Assembly: GCA_009760855.2 (NCBI GenBank)
Contig: WPIO01000002.1
Span: 2,073,501 to 2,137,500, forward strand
Direction of reading: 5' to 3'
Length of the DNA stretch: 64,000 nucleotides
Origin: Cristatella mucedo
Lineage: Eukaryota > Bryozoa > Phylactolaemata > Cristatellidae
The translations under genes were made by a program, and so were the position numbers. Within the stretch, counting starts at the first letter, position 1; every line of letters begins with the position of its first letter. Below are positions 1 to 10,962 of the stretch, one piece after another. The notes below the pieces were generated by a model. That model saw nothing but the letters and a program-made list of their open reading frames with translations. It did not search any database and was not told the DNA's origin.

Positions 1-703
1 GACAACTCGTTGCTGGTGGCACCGTGTGTCCACCGGTAATGGGGCCTTGCGGACCTAAAATCAGCATGAGGATTCGCCCACGATGCCCACAAAAGACAGC
101 TATAAACTGAGACATAGGGCATCCATCAATGCAGACCTTTACGCAGGATCTCTGCTCTAAAACCCAATCGATGAGGCACATGGAAAGCATTTGTTTAGTA
201 CCGAACAGTTGTACTTCCTACGAGTCTGCGGTATTTTACACTTCCTATAGTATTAGCATCCTTAAGCAGTTGGTGCTGCACAGACAGGAATGTTAGTCTT
301 ATAATAACGGTCACCCCAGTAGAAATCCATTATATCTCGCAGTGCAAGATGGGACAGACATTTATAGCAAACCATGTCAAAAGCAACCGTGTTCGAACAT
401 TCTTACCTGTAAACAAACCATTTCGCTGAAGGCATCAACATTAATGTAAACAAAAACCGGTTGCCTACCATTGGAACGGTACTGATGGGTCATAAGAATG
501 GTAATAACGATGATGTCAATACGATAGCACCCACGCACGTGGATACATCAGTACCAACACCCTTTGCTTGTGCATTGCATAAGCTGGATGGAAAAACGTC
601 AATACGTTGTGACACTAGCCTGCATGAATGAATTATCTAAAGCACGTAAGGCAGAAACTTGCACTACACGTGACGAACAATTAAACTTTTCGTCTTGCAC
701 TAG

Positions 704-1080
704 CTGGTGATGGCTCAAGTCATCTGTCAAGGAACACCACGTTGCAGCCTGCGAGCACTGTGCTGAGAGCTCGCGATGGCTCTCTCAGACTGCCTACCCA
801 GCCGCAAGCTCTTGACCGGTGGAAGGGCAGACCATGACTCGGAAGCCGTTCCCAAATGCCTGCATTAGCGGCATCTGTGGGGACATCAATCTACCACAAA
901 TTGCAGCTAGCGGTCGGAGGGTTCGGAACGAACAATGGCCCGACAAGGCGAAAAAACAAGGCATGCAAGGAATATATGGGCTGCCGGAGGAGTACAACGG
1001 AGAGGAGGGCTATATGCCTCGAAGCCGGAAGCTGTCTAGTGTTTCCAAACTGTGCTTTGGCCGGCGTACCTTGAAATAAA
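704..1080 (+). other. Possible plus-strand terminal exon with poly(A) signal (U1)
   Basis: A CTTTTCGTCTTGCACTAG tract (good 3' splice-site match, AG kept in U1, U3, U4, U5, U7 and U8) is followed about 370 bases later by AATAAA at 1075-1080 and a GT-rich stretch. The AATAAA is present in U1, U5 and U7 and mutated in U3 and U4. Reading frames within it are not conserved between units, so if transcribed it may be untranslated. Confidence 0.28.
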
Positions 1081-3159
1081 GGTTTCAGTGTGGGAGCCAG
1101 CTGACTTGTTGCTCGGACGTCCTACCCAGTCTGACGACAGGTCGTGCGGAGGGCTCTCACATCATCGAAGCAACATTATTACTTGGGAATTTCAGCCATG
1201 GCATAAAAATAGATTTAAACCACGATTAGTTTCACGACATGCTCGTCTTAGTCTCTTCAGTAATTATCGTTAACATGCGGTAAATGCAGGCTGCAAGGTA
1301 ATGCTTGATTGTGTATGAGAAGGAACTATCATTCGGTCGGCCAAAGGGCCGCACCAAAATTTACGATGGTTCAAGATTTTAGATAAAATTTAATTCCGTT
1401 TATGGAAAAGAGTCCTGGCATATCCACTCCAAGCTTAGCTATAGACATAGAAAAAATTATGTTGTTTCTCTTTGCCAACGGTTACCCGTAAATACCGGTC
1501 AACGAAGCTATTATATATATGCCCAAGACCGTCGTCACTATTACCATTTTTAAAACTGATGGCTGCTTGGCCAAGAATCGTAGGTGTCGCAGGGGTGATT
1601 TTCTCTTACCAGCACTGATTCAAAGCATTCTATCCGATGAACAAAAGTATTTTAAGCATAGCATATGTTGTTAACCAAATAACGGCACACTCGACTCCAT
1701 GTAGGACATTAGGCGACAAGAGGGCTATTCATATACTCCACAAAGTCAATTTCTTTCATTGCAAGAATCTAGTCGAATAGCATTCATTGTAACCACTTCA
1801 AAGTATCTCCTCAAAACCCTTGGCAATCGTTGAACAAAGCTGCAGCATATTAGGGTTGACCGCGTCGCTTATGGCGGCTCACGAATGCCGATGCTACACT
1901 AGCAGCAGCCGATCCACTGCAACTTTCTCGCTTCGTGCCTGCGTTACAGTCCCTTTAACATGAAAAGACACTTGCCTTCGCTGAAAAACAGTTCTGAAAA
2001 TATATGATACCAACAAAACGAGCATGAACACTCTTGCTTCAATCGACCGCTTAAACAGGGACTGCAGCAGAATCACTAGCATGGACAAACAAGCTGCATT
2101 GAAGCACGCTTTCATCCTTCAAAGGAAATTGACTGCATGAGCACTTCATGCGGTAATACAACCTGGACTCAGCACCTAAGCAGCGTAACTGTCCTAAAAA
2201 TGTCAAGTTCCGAGCGCTCTTGTCAATGCCGTCGTGGACCGGACTGTCTAAGGCTCAAATGACAAACCCTCCAGTCAATGAAAATCTTGCTGCAAAATTT
2301 CTATGCAAGTTACACCTTTGCTCATCGCACTCATGAATGACGGGAATAAATTTAAGACTGCGAAGCGATAGCTACTACTAGGTGTCTTGCTAACAAGTAA
2401 AAGGCTTACACTGACAAAACGGATTTACCTGAGAAAATCCACGACACGCGATGGTACAAATGGCAGTGCTGGCGGAGGTCAAGGTTGCTGATCCTAAGGC
2501 AGACGGCGAGTCCAGTCGGTTGCTTTCTCCAGGTCACTTTAGCAAACGCTGATTGCTCTGACCTTTTGAAAAGCCAGGGTTAGTGTTGCAATGCCCTGAC
2601 AATACTTCATGCAAGTAGCCACCTATGCACGAGTAAGGAGAGAGACTTGGATTGCCCCAACGAATAGCCACTTTGTGTAGTAGGTAATGTTCATACCGTT
2701 TCAGTGGCAGGCCTGAAAGTTCTCGCAGCTAGGAAAACGGTCATCCGTGTCCGCTAGACTCGATAGCGACCAAGCTCAATTTGGACTAGTGCTACCACCA
2801 TTGAAGTCCTTCCTGTGCGAATCGCACAGAGTAGTGAGCTCAAGCAATGATGTAGTATAGAAATCGGAGCCTATTTCCGTTCCCGCGAACCCTTTATTTT
2901 GCTATGTAGCGACTGAAATCAATTCGGCTGATAAAACGACCAGCCAAACGCGATGGGCACAGCAATAGTCACCCTGCTATTAAGCTATTGTGTCTGCAAT
3001 CTCATCGAAAGAACTGCTGCAGTGGTTACCAAACAAATACGTTCGCCCAATGTCGTAGTCAGTGGCTTGATTAGCAAGTTCATTACGCTTCACCTTCGTC
3101 AATCACCAGGCAGGCTTGTTACTTTCCAGAGTCCTGAGCAGCTGCATTGACACCCGGTG

Positions 3160-3552
3160 TCAAAATATTGTTGCAATTAAGCATGTAATCAGGGCATGCC
3201 GATTGCTCCCTGGCACTCCGACAGCATTGCTAATGGCAGAGCCGAGACGTGAAAAGTAGGTTGGTTCCGAGTTGCAGTTTAAGGACCCACTACGTCTGAT
3301 CATCACATAAGTAGTGGTTAAAGTCTCTCCACAATTCTCGTCAACTGCCAAACTTCGAAACAGTTGACATCGACTTTGTCCGCCAGGAATATCTTCTTCG
3401 CTCGTGCTGCTCGATCCACCTTCCGACATGTCGTCATTAGTAGAATGCCACAACACAGCACTGGTAGACAAGCAAACGAGCTTGGGCGTCTGAAAACGCA
3501 CACACTGCGTCCTCGTTTGGACATCGTTCAATGGTTTACCTAGGATATTCAC
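3160..3552 (-). CDS. Acidic/serine-rich open frame, possible exon (U1)
   Basis: Open minus-strand frame, about 130 codons, read from a GTG. The core (residues about 20-80) contains STNDDMSEGG and TSEEDIPGGQ and ends NCGET. The core is kept in the same frame without indels in U3, U4, U5 and U7. A TGTGCGTTTTCAG tract inside the frame is conserved in all five and matches a 3' splice site, so the exon may begin there. No match to a known domain is recognised. It lies downstream, in transcription order, of the zinc-finger frame in the same unit, so it could belong to the same gene. Confidence 0.33.
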   Translation of the reverse strand: MNILGKPLNDVQTRTQCVRFQTPKLVCLSTSAVLWHSTNDDMSEGGSSSTSEEDIPGGQSRCQLFRSLAVDENCGETLTTTYVMIRRSGSLNCNSEPTYFSRLGSAISNAVGVPGSNRHALITCLIATIF

Positions 3553-3907
3553 GTAGCTAGGGCTATTGCGCTGAAGCTTGATAAAGCATACAAGAGATCA
3601 GATATGACTGCCATAGACAGGCGGAATATGACAATTCCCGTAGATCTTACCAGTCAATCTTAGCAAAGGCTTAATGTTTCTTTTGTTAAAACACCGTCAA
3701 TATACCGATGCACAATTCACAGATGGTGGCTCTGTAATTAACCATCTTTTTAAATTCTCTCAAACTAGCTGCTTACGCAGTTGACGATTGGTTCTCTCGA
3801 TGCTTTGTCACCTAGATACACAATAACCGGGCATCAATCCCTATGGTGACAGCGGGCCGTGTGTATTATTGTCTCGTAATTTCGTTTAACTGTTCAATAG
3901 CAACATT

Positions 3908-4186
3908 CTAGAAAGCCATGGATGGCCTCGTCCTGAAGTTCATAGCCCAATCAAAGGTGGCAACAAGCCCAATATACTCCATTACCACCATCATGCTTCT
4001 GTGATGCACACAAATTCTGCTGCCATGCCTAACTGACTTAATCGTAATCCCATTTTCGTCAGATTGTGCCCCAGTACTTTTAAAGAAGGCTGCAGTCAGG
4101 CAACTAGTAAACAAAGTGACAGTGGACCATGAGAAACTGAGTGACTTCTGCCTGGTCTCCTTTTTAACCGTTCTTATCAATGACAC
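3908..4186 (-). CDS. Open frame with a conserved KSVRHGSRICVHH segment (U1)
   Basis: Open for 92 codons on the minus strand, directly downstream of the 4196-4756 frame. The same frame is open in U5 (32248-32526) and U7 (44465-44926, 153 codons) and carries one stop in U3. U4 has a deletion here. It is moderately hydrophobic with no recognised domain. Conservation could be due to recent common origin. Confidence 0.27.
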   Translation of the reverse strand: MSLIRTVKKETRQKSLSFSWSTVTLFTSCLTAAFFKSTGAQSDENGITIKSVRHGSRICVHHRSMMVVMEYIGLVATFDWAMNFRTRPSMAF

Positions 4187-4195
4187 CGCAACAAG

Positions 4196-4756
4196 TCATG
4201 GCCAATCTGCTGAACCCATGTACCCAAACTTCAATCCGAGGCCGTAAGATACCGTACGGCTGCAAAAGAAACAGTAGGTAAAGTAAGCCTTGCTGCGGAT
4301 GCACATAAGACCGGCCTTAGTAATATAGTCTTCAGTACAGTTGTAGGGTCTCATGGGCGAGCGATTGCGGTACGACGAAGGGCAAAGGCACCACAAACGA
4401 GTTGTTGAGGTGTCAATGACAGCTTGATTAAATCGCAAACAGGCAACACAAGCAAGCGAGCTTAAGTACTGACGTAGCTGATGTGGCAGCCGTTGATTCT
4501 GACACGCCCACAAAGTCTGTTTGGTGGTTCTGCTCGAGCTATCGGCAGCGGTTCGTGGTATCAATCCACATGTCCTTCTCGGATGCCTCTTATCTGGCCG
4601 ATGAATATCTGGTACTGAACTACAATGGTTTAATTCCTGTCTCAGTGGGAGACTCCAGAGTATAAACTTAAATTGATAAAAGCCACTTGGCCGATCCGTT
4701 TTTAAGTCAGAATGCCCAATTGTTCCCCTAGATTTTCTTGAGTCAATGAGTACATT
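4196..4756 (-). CDS. Long Gln/Arg-rich open frame, possible exon (U1)
   Basis: The minus strand is open for about 186 codons with no clear ATG. The middle has a helix-like stretch WACQNQRLPHQLRQYL followed by Cys pairs and an SSYRNRSP segment. In U3, U4, U5 and U7 the same frame stays open, without indel, over most of the part from the SVPDIH segment to about LACVAC, although upstream stops appear in U4 and U7. Third-position changes at Leu and Arg codons (CTG/CTA/CTT, CGG/AGG) are consistent with coding in this frame. No known family is recognised. Confidence 0.33.
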   Translation of the reverse strand, partial: NVLIDSRKSRGTIGHSDLKTDRPSGFYQFKFILWSLPLRQELNHCSSVPDIHRPDKRHPRRTCGLIPRTAADSSSRTTKQTLWACQNQRLPHQLRQYLSSLACVACLRFNQAVIDTSTTRLWCLCPSSYRNRSPMRPYNCTEDYITKAGLMCIRSKAYFTYCFFCSRTVSYGLGLKFGYMGSADWP

Positions 4757-5351
4757 TCACTTACCAACGAACTCAGTCACTTGTTGTTTTGAGTTACCTA
4801 ATGGGCCGCACGGAATTTATAATGGAAACAGTCACCTCTTCGTCGTTCTCGCGACGTTGGAACAGTAAAACGAGTCACATGCACGAAGTCAATACTATCC
4901 TTGAAAACGGCTCCTTTAAGGAACTGGGTGCGGAAGCTACACTCGGACCAGCTGGGTATTGCCGCTAGGTTATGAAGCCGAACGAAAATAGGACTCACAT
5001 GCATGGTTTGCTAATGTAACTTGGTCTAAATGTATGGCGCTTCAAATATTGCACGTGATTCCTAGAAACTAGCCTAGCCGTTGAATTCATTCACCGTCAT
5101 ATCGGTCGAAGCGACTGAAGTAACCAGAAGTAGCGTGAAGTACCAACTGGGCTAACGTTGCGTGCCACAGCATTCTTGTATACGTGCAAGCTGAAGCAGC
5201 TTAGCAGAATAGTTAAACAATTCTTATGGATGCTCATAGAATGACTGACGGCAAAACATTGGTATGCAGACAGGTTTATTATTGCGCAAATAGTGCAAAT
5301 CAAAGACCTGCGCAAACCACGACACATATAAGCCACACTTCACCTCTCTAG

Positions 5352-5532
5352 CTACTTCAAGGCCTGTTGCTCGGACAAGGCTTCAGTCAAGACGATTTCG
5401 TGTCTCTTGCGAGCAGCTTTCCGTGGTCCTGTGAAGAGAGCACACGAGGCGCCGGTCATCACTCTCGGTCAGAGCATTGGCCAGAATGCTACATCCTCTT
5501 CTGCTTACTCAAAGGTTTGGGCTGCTGCCTGA
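5352..5532 (+). CDS. Plus-strand exon-like block ending in AAA-stop (U1)
   Basis: A CACCTCTCTAG tract (3' splice-site match) precedes an open frame of 59 codons ending VWAAA and TGA. The C-terminal part contains ITLGQSIGQNATSS and AYSKV. The frame is also open in U2, U4, U5 and U6, shortened in U7 and broken by a stop in U3. Most differences between U5 and U2 in the last 25 codons are synonymous or conservative, but the antisense frame shares the same wobble positions, so the strand is not proven. It would be a 3'-terminal exon of a plus-strand gene. Confidence 0.33.
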
Positions 5533-6820
5533 TGAGGGCTAGGCATCGCCACCGTGAAATTGAATTGCATATTCCATCAATGAAAACTCTTGGCAGCCGT
5601 GTCACTTTCTTCGGGAGTGACGGTAAGCTGCTGCCTCGGACCCACCTTCAAAGAAAATGATGGGACACGCTGCAAACATGGTCGTGCCTGTGGCTCGTGC
5701 CTGCTGATATGCACGTCGGAGGCGAAACACATTGGACAACAGAATCCACAGCGACTGCACTGGCGCTGTGCATGTGGAATTGAAGCCCCTAATGCGCCCG
5801 TGCTGCCGATCGAGAGAACTACCTTCGGGGCTGACGGCCCAGTCTACGGTAACTTTGGCCGACCAGCCTCACTGACTAAGGGTACTGTGCTGCCTCGGTA
5901 GTTGCAGTGGACAATGACCTTGACAAGAGAACGATCTACTTATCAGCTACTCTTGACGTTGAATCGGCATTGTTGAGCAAGTTTTCAGATGGGCTAGGCA
6001 CAAAGACAGCTCTTTAGCACTCGTACTAAGTTGTTTTGCTGTGCAGTGAGAATCAAGAGAGGAAGCCTGCAGGACGTACGAGCACGAGCCATGAAATCTG
6101 ACCACATAGATTAAGGCCAGCATGTCTTCCTAATGAAGTCGGACAAACGGGGATTCACTAACATGCGCCAACTGCTCGTCATACTACCGATATCATTACA
6201 TTTTCTCACTGGTCTTTACGGCTCAGATAGCAAATGGTTGTTGCGCATGTACTTGATGATAAGCATTGTTATTAGGGAAGGATCGCCACAGCTATAAGTG
6301 ACACTCACGGTAGACAGGACATATGACATTCCATCAGCTTTTCTGTAGTAGCTTGTAGCTTGAGCATGCAAGCGGAAATGCTATGCATTTACACAGTGGG
6401 CAACTATGAGACTGCTCTCACGAATGCTAGGCTGTGAGGCACGAGACGTTAGCACTTTCAAGCCAATCACTAAACATACATTAAAGCCGCGAACTGGAGG
6501 CTTCATACGCTACGCCAAGACATACGATGCCAAGCCTCGTGCACTAAGAGAGGCTACGCCTGGGCAAATCTCTTTCCGTCACGGTCACATTGCCTGCATA
6601 CAACGATCCGGGGGCGCCACGCATAGGCCGGCAGACCCTTAATGACTATCGCAGCTATAGCAAGCGATAGGAGATTTGACAACGGCACCTTGCCGAAGCA
6701 CGTCACGGTGCCAGCTGTGCACAGCTGCAGCACGTCCTTCAAAGGCTATCCGAAATGAGAGTCATAGCTCAGCTGATGTTAGAAATGCAGTGAGGATTCA
6801 TTACAGCTAAACAACCTCAC

Positions 6821-7460
6821 CTCGGAGGCCTTACCCAGCATTCCCTGCAGCAGCAGATGAGGCTTCTCCGGCTGGCCCTGTTTGAGGCAGGGCTCGGCCT
6901 GACAGAGGCCTCAGAACGCTACTGTCGTCGGCCAGCGCCTGCACGGAAGCCTTCAGCTGCAGCAGCTCTTCTGCCACACTGAGTGGCACGGCCAAATGCA
7001 CTGGCATCGCCCTGATCGTCGAAAGGCCGACGATCGATGCCATCTTTTTCACACTTGCACTGGCATCGTGTGAACGGACGTGCCTGAAGGCGAGGCACAT
7101 GTTGTAAAAGTAGCACTTTCGCTTCCAGCTCGGGCAGGGCATGCCTATCAGTGCCGTCCTCCTCTGCAGGTGGTCAACGAGCGTCGTCCTCGAGGAGAAT
7201 ACGTCCTCGCAGCCTAGACAAGGGAAAATCTGGTTCCACGGGCTAAATATGGCACAGTACGCTTCGACTTGGTAATCATATGAGAGCAGATATTTTACCA
7301 TTCTCTCTCAACTCGAAATTTCTCCATCGCCGTCGCAAGCACTCATATAGTTTTCTGCCGTAGGGATAGCAGCAGATCTCCGATGTAACATCGGCTGCTC
7401 ATTTGGGGACCGCAATGAGTGACCATCTTTAGGCTTCTTATTGGAACTGTCGTTTTTCAT
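6821..7460 (-). pseudogene. Broken copy of the ZNF592-type zinc-finger frame (U1)
   Basis: The frame matches the 226-codon zinc-finger frame of the other units but carries an in-frame TGA at about codon 64 and a TAA just before the conserved GT splice-like site. In the second finger the second cysteine is replaced (CPSW instead of CPSC), which should weaken zinc binding. The first finger motif (PCLGCEDVF) and the FYN motif are intact. The ATG at 7460 is preceded by an AG at 7466-7465 after a T-rich stretch. U5 has the same lesions. Seen directly: the stops and the substitution. Inferred: loss of function, unless splicing avoids the stop. Confidence 0.72.
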
Positions 7461-7816
7461 TTCCCTAAAACAAATAATAAACCACAAATGTGGCTTCACT
7501 TTGTTCTCTGCACGACTCTCGGGTGGCTTCAGTCAACAGGATCCTGCAATAAACTCTGCCTCTGGCAAAGCACAGATTGCACACATATTACGTGGAAAGT
7601 GCTAAATTGCATCTTGCTGCTAATAGCACGGTGTCTCCACCCATTATTGGGCCCACGTTCCTGCAATCGGCATAAGTATTCGCCCACGATGCCCACGAAA
7701 GACAGCAATCATTCGTGATATCAGGGATACATCAATGCAGACCTTCACGCAGGACCCGTGCTCTCAAACCCAATCGATGAGGCACATCCTATGCATTTGG
7801 TAAGTAGCGAGCAATG

Positions 7817-8247
7817 CCAACGGTTTATTGTTACTCACTACCTCAACTGCTCTCCTAACTCTGCTATGCTTCCCTTTTCTCTTTGTTGCGTGAGACAAAG
7901 TCTGTTGGCTACCGAATGCGTACCGAAAGCCGCACAGGCTGTGAGTGCGCTATACAAAACTCTCCTGAGTAACGCCCACATGGTCTTTATGACTTTGTGG
8001 AGTTACTGACGGAGATACCTTACATTAAATAACATTGTACAATGCACGGAGAAGCAAGACGCACGACTTCCTTCGCCCCCTTCTCACACTCGAGTCGCCT
8101 TCCATTCCTCCGGTTGACCCCGATGATTAATCGAGGACCACAACTGTGCAGCTGCCGATCCTGATAGTGAATCCACCATCTGGCCACCAGCGGTTACCAG
8201 CCAGTGTCCATGCCACATCACAGGCTCGTTAGAGGAGCCGGCCTACA
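7817..8247. other. Replacement segment in U2
   Basis: About 430 bp of non-unit sequence stands in place of about 5 kb of unit sequence. Its first half (7829-8035) is the 3' tail of non-LTR family A. The rest (about 8036-8247) matches nothing else in the window except the U6 copy at about 36375-36586. Confidence 0.7.
7829..8035 (+). mobile_element. Non-LTR family A, 3'-tail fragment (U2)
   Basis: It matches the last about 210 bases of the elements at 49037-50877 and 60795-62081, including the segments TGTTGGCTACCGAATGCGTA and GACTTTGTGGAGTTAC and the terminal ACATT-type tail. It is extremely 5'-truncated, as is usual for such elements. Confidence 0.72.
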
Positions 8248-8430
8248 CTCAAACTAAAATACGTGCAAGCTGAAGCTGCTTAGCAGAATAGTTATTAAAT
8301 TCCTTTGGATGTTCATTCAATGACTGATGGCAAAAAATTGGTATGCAGACAGGTTTATTATAGTGCAAATAGTGCAAATCAAAGACCTGCACACATGACG
8401 ACACATAAGCGCTACAGCACACCTCTCTAG

Positions 8431-8626
8431 CTACTTTAAGACCAATTGCTGCGACAAGGCTCAATTCAAGAAGTTTGCGTGTGCCTTGCGAGCAGCTTTC
8501 CGTGGTTCAGTGCAGAGAACGACGGGTGCAGTGCACGAGGCGACGGCCATCACTCTCGGCCAGGGCATAGGCCAGGATGCCACATCCTCTGCCGCCTACT
8601 CAAAAGTATTGGCTACTGCCGGATGA
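8431..8626 (+). CDS. Plus-strand exon-like block (U2)
   Basis: Counterpart of 5352-5532 with a four-codon in-frame insertion and one extra codon before TGA. The CACCTCTCTAG tract is intact. It keeps ITLGQGIGQDATSS and AYSKV. The length change being a multiple of three mildly supports coding. Confidence 0.33.
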
Positions 8627-9718
8627 GGGCTAGGCATCGCCACCGTGACTTTGAATGGAGGATTCCATCAATGAAAACCCTTGGCAGCCGTGTCGCTGTC
8701 TTCGGGAGCGACGGAAAGCTGCTGCTGCACATCCTCCTTTAAAGAAAATAATAGGACACACTGAAAATACAGTCGAGCACGTGCCTCGTGCCTGCTGATA
8801 TGCACGTCGGAATCGATACACATTCGACCACTGAATCCTTAGCGACTGCTCTGGCGCTGTGCATGTGGAATTGGAGACCCCTACAGAAGCCGTTCGAGAG
8901 AGTAAAATTCGGGGCTAACGGCCTACAGCGGCTTCTTTTACCTACCAGCCTCACTGACTGAGGGTACTGTGCGGCCTCGGCTGTTGCAGTGGATAATTGC
9001 ATCAAGAAAAGCACGATCCGCCGATCAGCTACTCTTAACGTTGTATCGGCATTGTTGAGCAAGTCTTCAGATGGGCTAGGCACAAAGACAGCTCTGTGGC
9101 ACTCGTACTAAGTTGTTTTTGTTGTGCAGTGAGAATCAAGAGGGGAAGCTTGCAGGTCGTACGACCAGAAGCCATGAAACTCGACTACATTTATTAAGGC
9201 CAACATCTCTTTCTAATGTAGACGAACACACGGGATTTCTGTAAGATGCGCCAACTGCAAATCGCACTACCGATATAATTCACATTTCACTCGTCTTTAC
9301 GATGCAAATAGCAAAGCTTTGGGGCTGACATATTGGACGATAAGCATTGTGATTATGAAAAGATCGCCACAGATCTGAGTGAAACTCAGGGTACACAGGA
9401 CAGATGACATTTCATCTGCTTCTATGTAGTAACTTGTAGCTTGAGCATGCAAACGGGAATGCCATGCATTTACTAGGTGGGTAACTGTAAAAGTTCTTTC
9501 AATAGTGCTAGGCTGTGAGGCACGAGACATTAGCACTTGCAAGCCAATCACTAATCATACATTAAATCCATGAACTGGAGGCTTCATGCACTTCGCCAAG
9601 ACACACGATGCCAAGCCTCACGCACTAAAAAAAGCTGCGCCTGGGCAAAGCTCTTTCAGTAATGGTCGCATTAACTGCATGCAACGGCCCGGGGGCGCCA
9701 GGCATACCCTAGCAGACC

Positions 9719-10962
9719 GTGGTGTGTGCCTGTGGCTTCTCGACTACTAGTGTGTGCCCTGCTTTCGGTGGGTGGTAGGACGGTCGGCACGGCTTGGCCT
9801 TTGATGTGGGTGGGTGTTTCTGTGGTTGCCTCGGTGCGGCCTTTGATGTTTGCATGTGGGCTACCTCGGTGGCTCACCACGGATGCACTCCCTTATCTGT
9901 GGTGAGTCAGTCCCTAGAATATATATGTACCTGCTGGAGGAATAAAGAGAGTCTCGTTGACTGCTCACGTTTGCCAGCACTTGTCTTCGTGTCTCCGCAA
10001 GACTTTACCAGTGCTGCTGCAGCCAGAGACACACTAACATAACAATTGGTAGCAGAGAATAGTTTACTCGAGCCGAAAAGAGTACCAGACCTTCTACGGT
10101 GTAGATGGGACGCCTATACTGACGTACGAAATGTTCAACGGCGGTCCAGACGTTATGCTTTGGCTTCTAACGCTTGAGAAGGCCGCAGTAAGGCTATAGA
10201 TTCCGATGCAGCTAGTATAAGGACGAGCAGCATGCGACGGCTTCGAGCGGCAAGGTGGTAGTGGGCAGCAGCAAAGTGATAGTTTCCTGCGACAAGGCGC
10301 CGGCGGCCCAACCGAGCGACGTCTCGGCAGCTAAGCGCAGCATTGAGAGCTTCGGGGCGGCACAGCTTGCCCGGGAAGAGGCTACGTCTTGGCCGCAGAG
10401 CTCAACGAAGAGAGCTTCTTAAAAGTGGAGAGCATCCGCACAAGCATCTCGGCCCAGAGCGCAGGGGAGCGGTGAGACGGCAGTAGCCTGCGACCCGGCC
10501 CAGGCAGCCCACGAGAGTGACGTCTTGGCTTCGAGACGACACAGCGACAAGAGCGTCACGACAGCAGCGACATGCATCCGTAAGAATGACGTCTTCGTCG
10601 CCAAGCGCAGCACCTCGAGCCACGTATTGGCTGAGAGCAGCACCGAGAGCGGCTCGGTGTTGAACAGTAACCGCACGAGCGTTTGTAGGCAGAACGCAGT
10701 GGAGTGCCTCGAGATAGCAGTAAACAGCAAGGCGATAATATCCTGCAAGGAGGTGCGGATTGCCCCCGAGCGATGCAGCGAGAGCGTCGCTGCCGCGGAA
10801 AACAACAGAACGTTGCGGCGGCAAAGAGCAACTGTGAGAGCGTCTCGGTGGTGAGCACCGGGATGCTCTCACGATTCGCAGCGATTCGCACCGAGCTAAT
10901 GTCAATCTGCCGTAGAAAGCAGGGCACACACCAGTGGCCAAGAAGCAACAGTCACACACAAC
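9719..10962 (+). mobile_element. LTR-retrotransposon-like element copy in U2, internally deleted
   Basis: The insertion interrupts unit sequence that is continuous in U1, U3 and U7. It contains a 322-bp LTR (9723-10044), an initiator-Met-tRNA-type primer-binding site and a Ser/Ala-rich coding remnant. There is no reverse transcriptase, protease or integrase. The first 48 bases (9719-9766) and the last 48 (10915-10962) form an imperfect inverted repeat. The gag-like segment of about 390 bp seen in U4 and U6 is missing here. AGAC occurs at both edges and may be a trace of a target-site duplication. Confidence 0.7.
9723..10044 (+). repeat. Long terminal repeat (U2 element)
   Basis: It starts TGTGTG and ends TAACA (TG...CA type). 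A TATA-like AATATATATG lies at about 9919-9927 and AATAAA at 9941-9946. It is followed after two bases by the primer-binding site. No second LTR in the same orientation was found downstream. Confidence 0.6.

Larger units (their letters stand above)
1..7604. repeat. Array unit U1 (left end lies outside the window)
   Basis: This is the first tandem unit. Base 1 aligns with base 28339 and the two stretches then run in parallel for the whole unit with only occasional mismatches per 60-base line, so U1 and U5 are recent copies. It contains a broken zinc-finger frame (6821-7460, minus), the open frames at 3160-3552, 3908-4186 and 4196-4756 (minus), and a plus-strand exon-like block at 5352-5532. 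The window start is arbitrary, so the true unit edge and any earlier units are not seen. Confidence 0.9.

Noticed and set aside
794-997. Minus-strand frame of 67 codons and overlapping plus-strand frame of 86 codons, repeated in U3, U5 and U7
   Set aside because: Both strands are open over the same bases, no domain is seen and the U4 copy breaks the frames. I kept only the splice/poly(A) observation.
2953-3150. Plus-strand 65-codon frame repeated in U5 and U7
   Set aside because: U1 versus U7 differences are mostly amino-acid changing and U3/U4 contain stops, so coding is not supported.
4798-5004. Minus-strand frame ending at a strong GTAAGT site in U3, U4 and U7
   Set aside because: The donor-like site is good, but the frame shifts in U4 and in U1/U7 a TAG immediately precedes it. 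Not convincing as an exon.
10402-10959. Cys/Ser/Arg-rich minus-strand frames of up to 185 codons opposite the Ser/Ala-rich region
   Set aside because: They are antisense to the element's own coding direction and their composition is simply the complement of the repeats.
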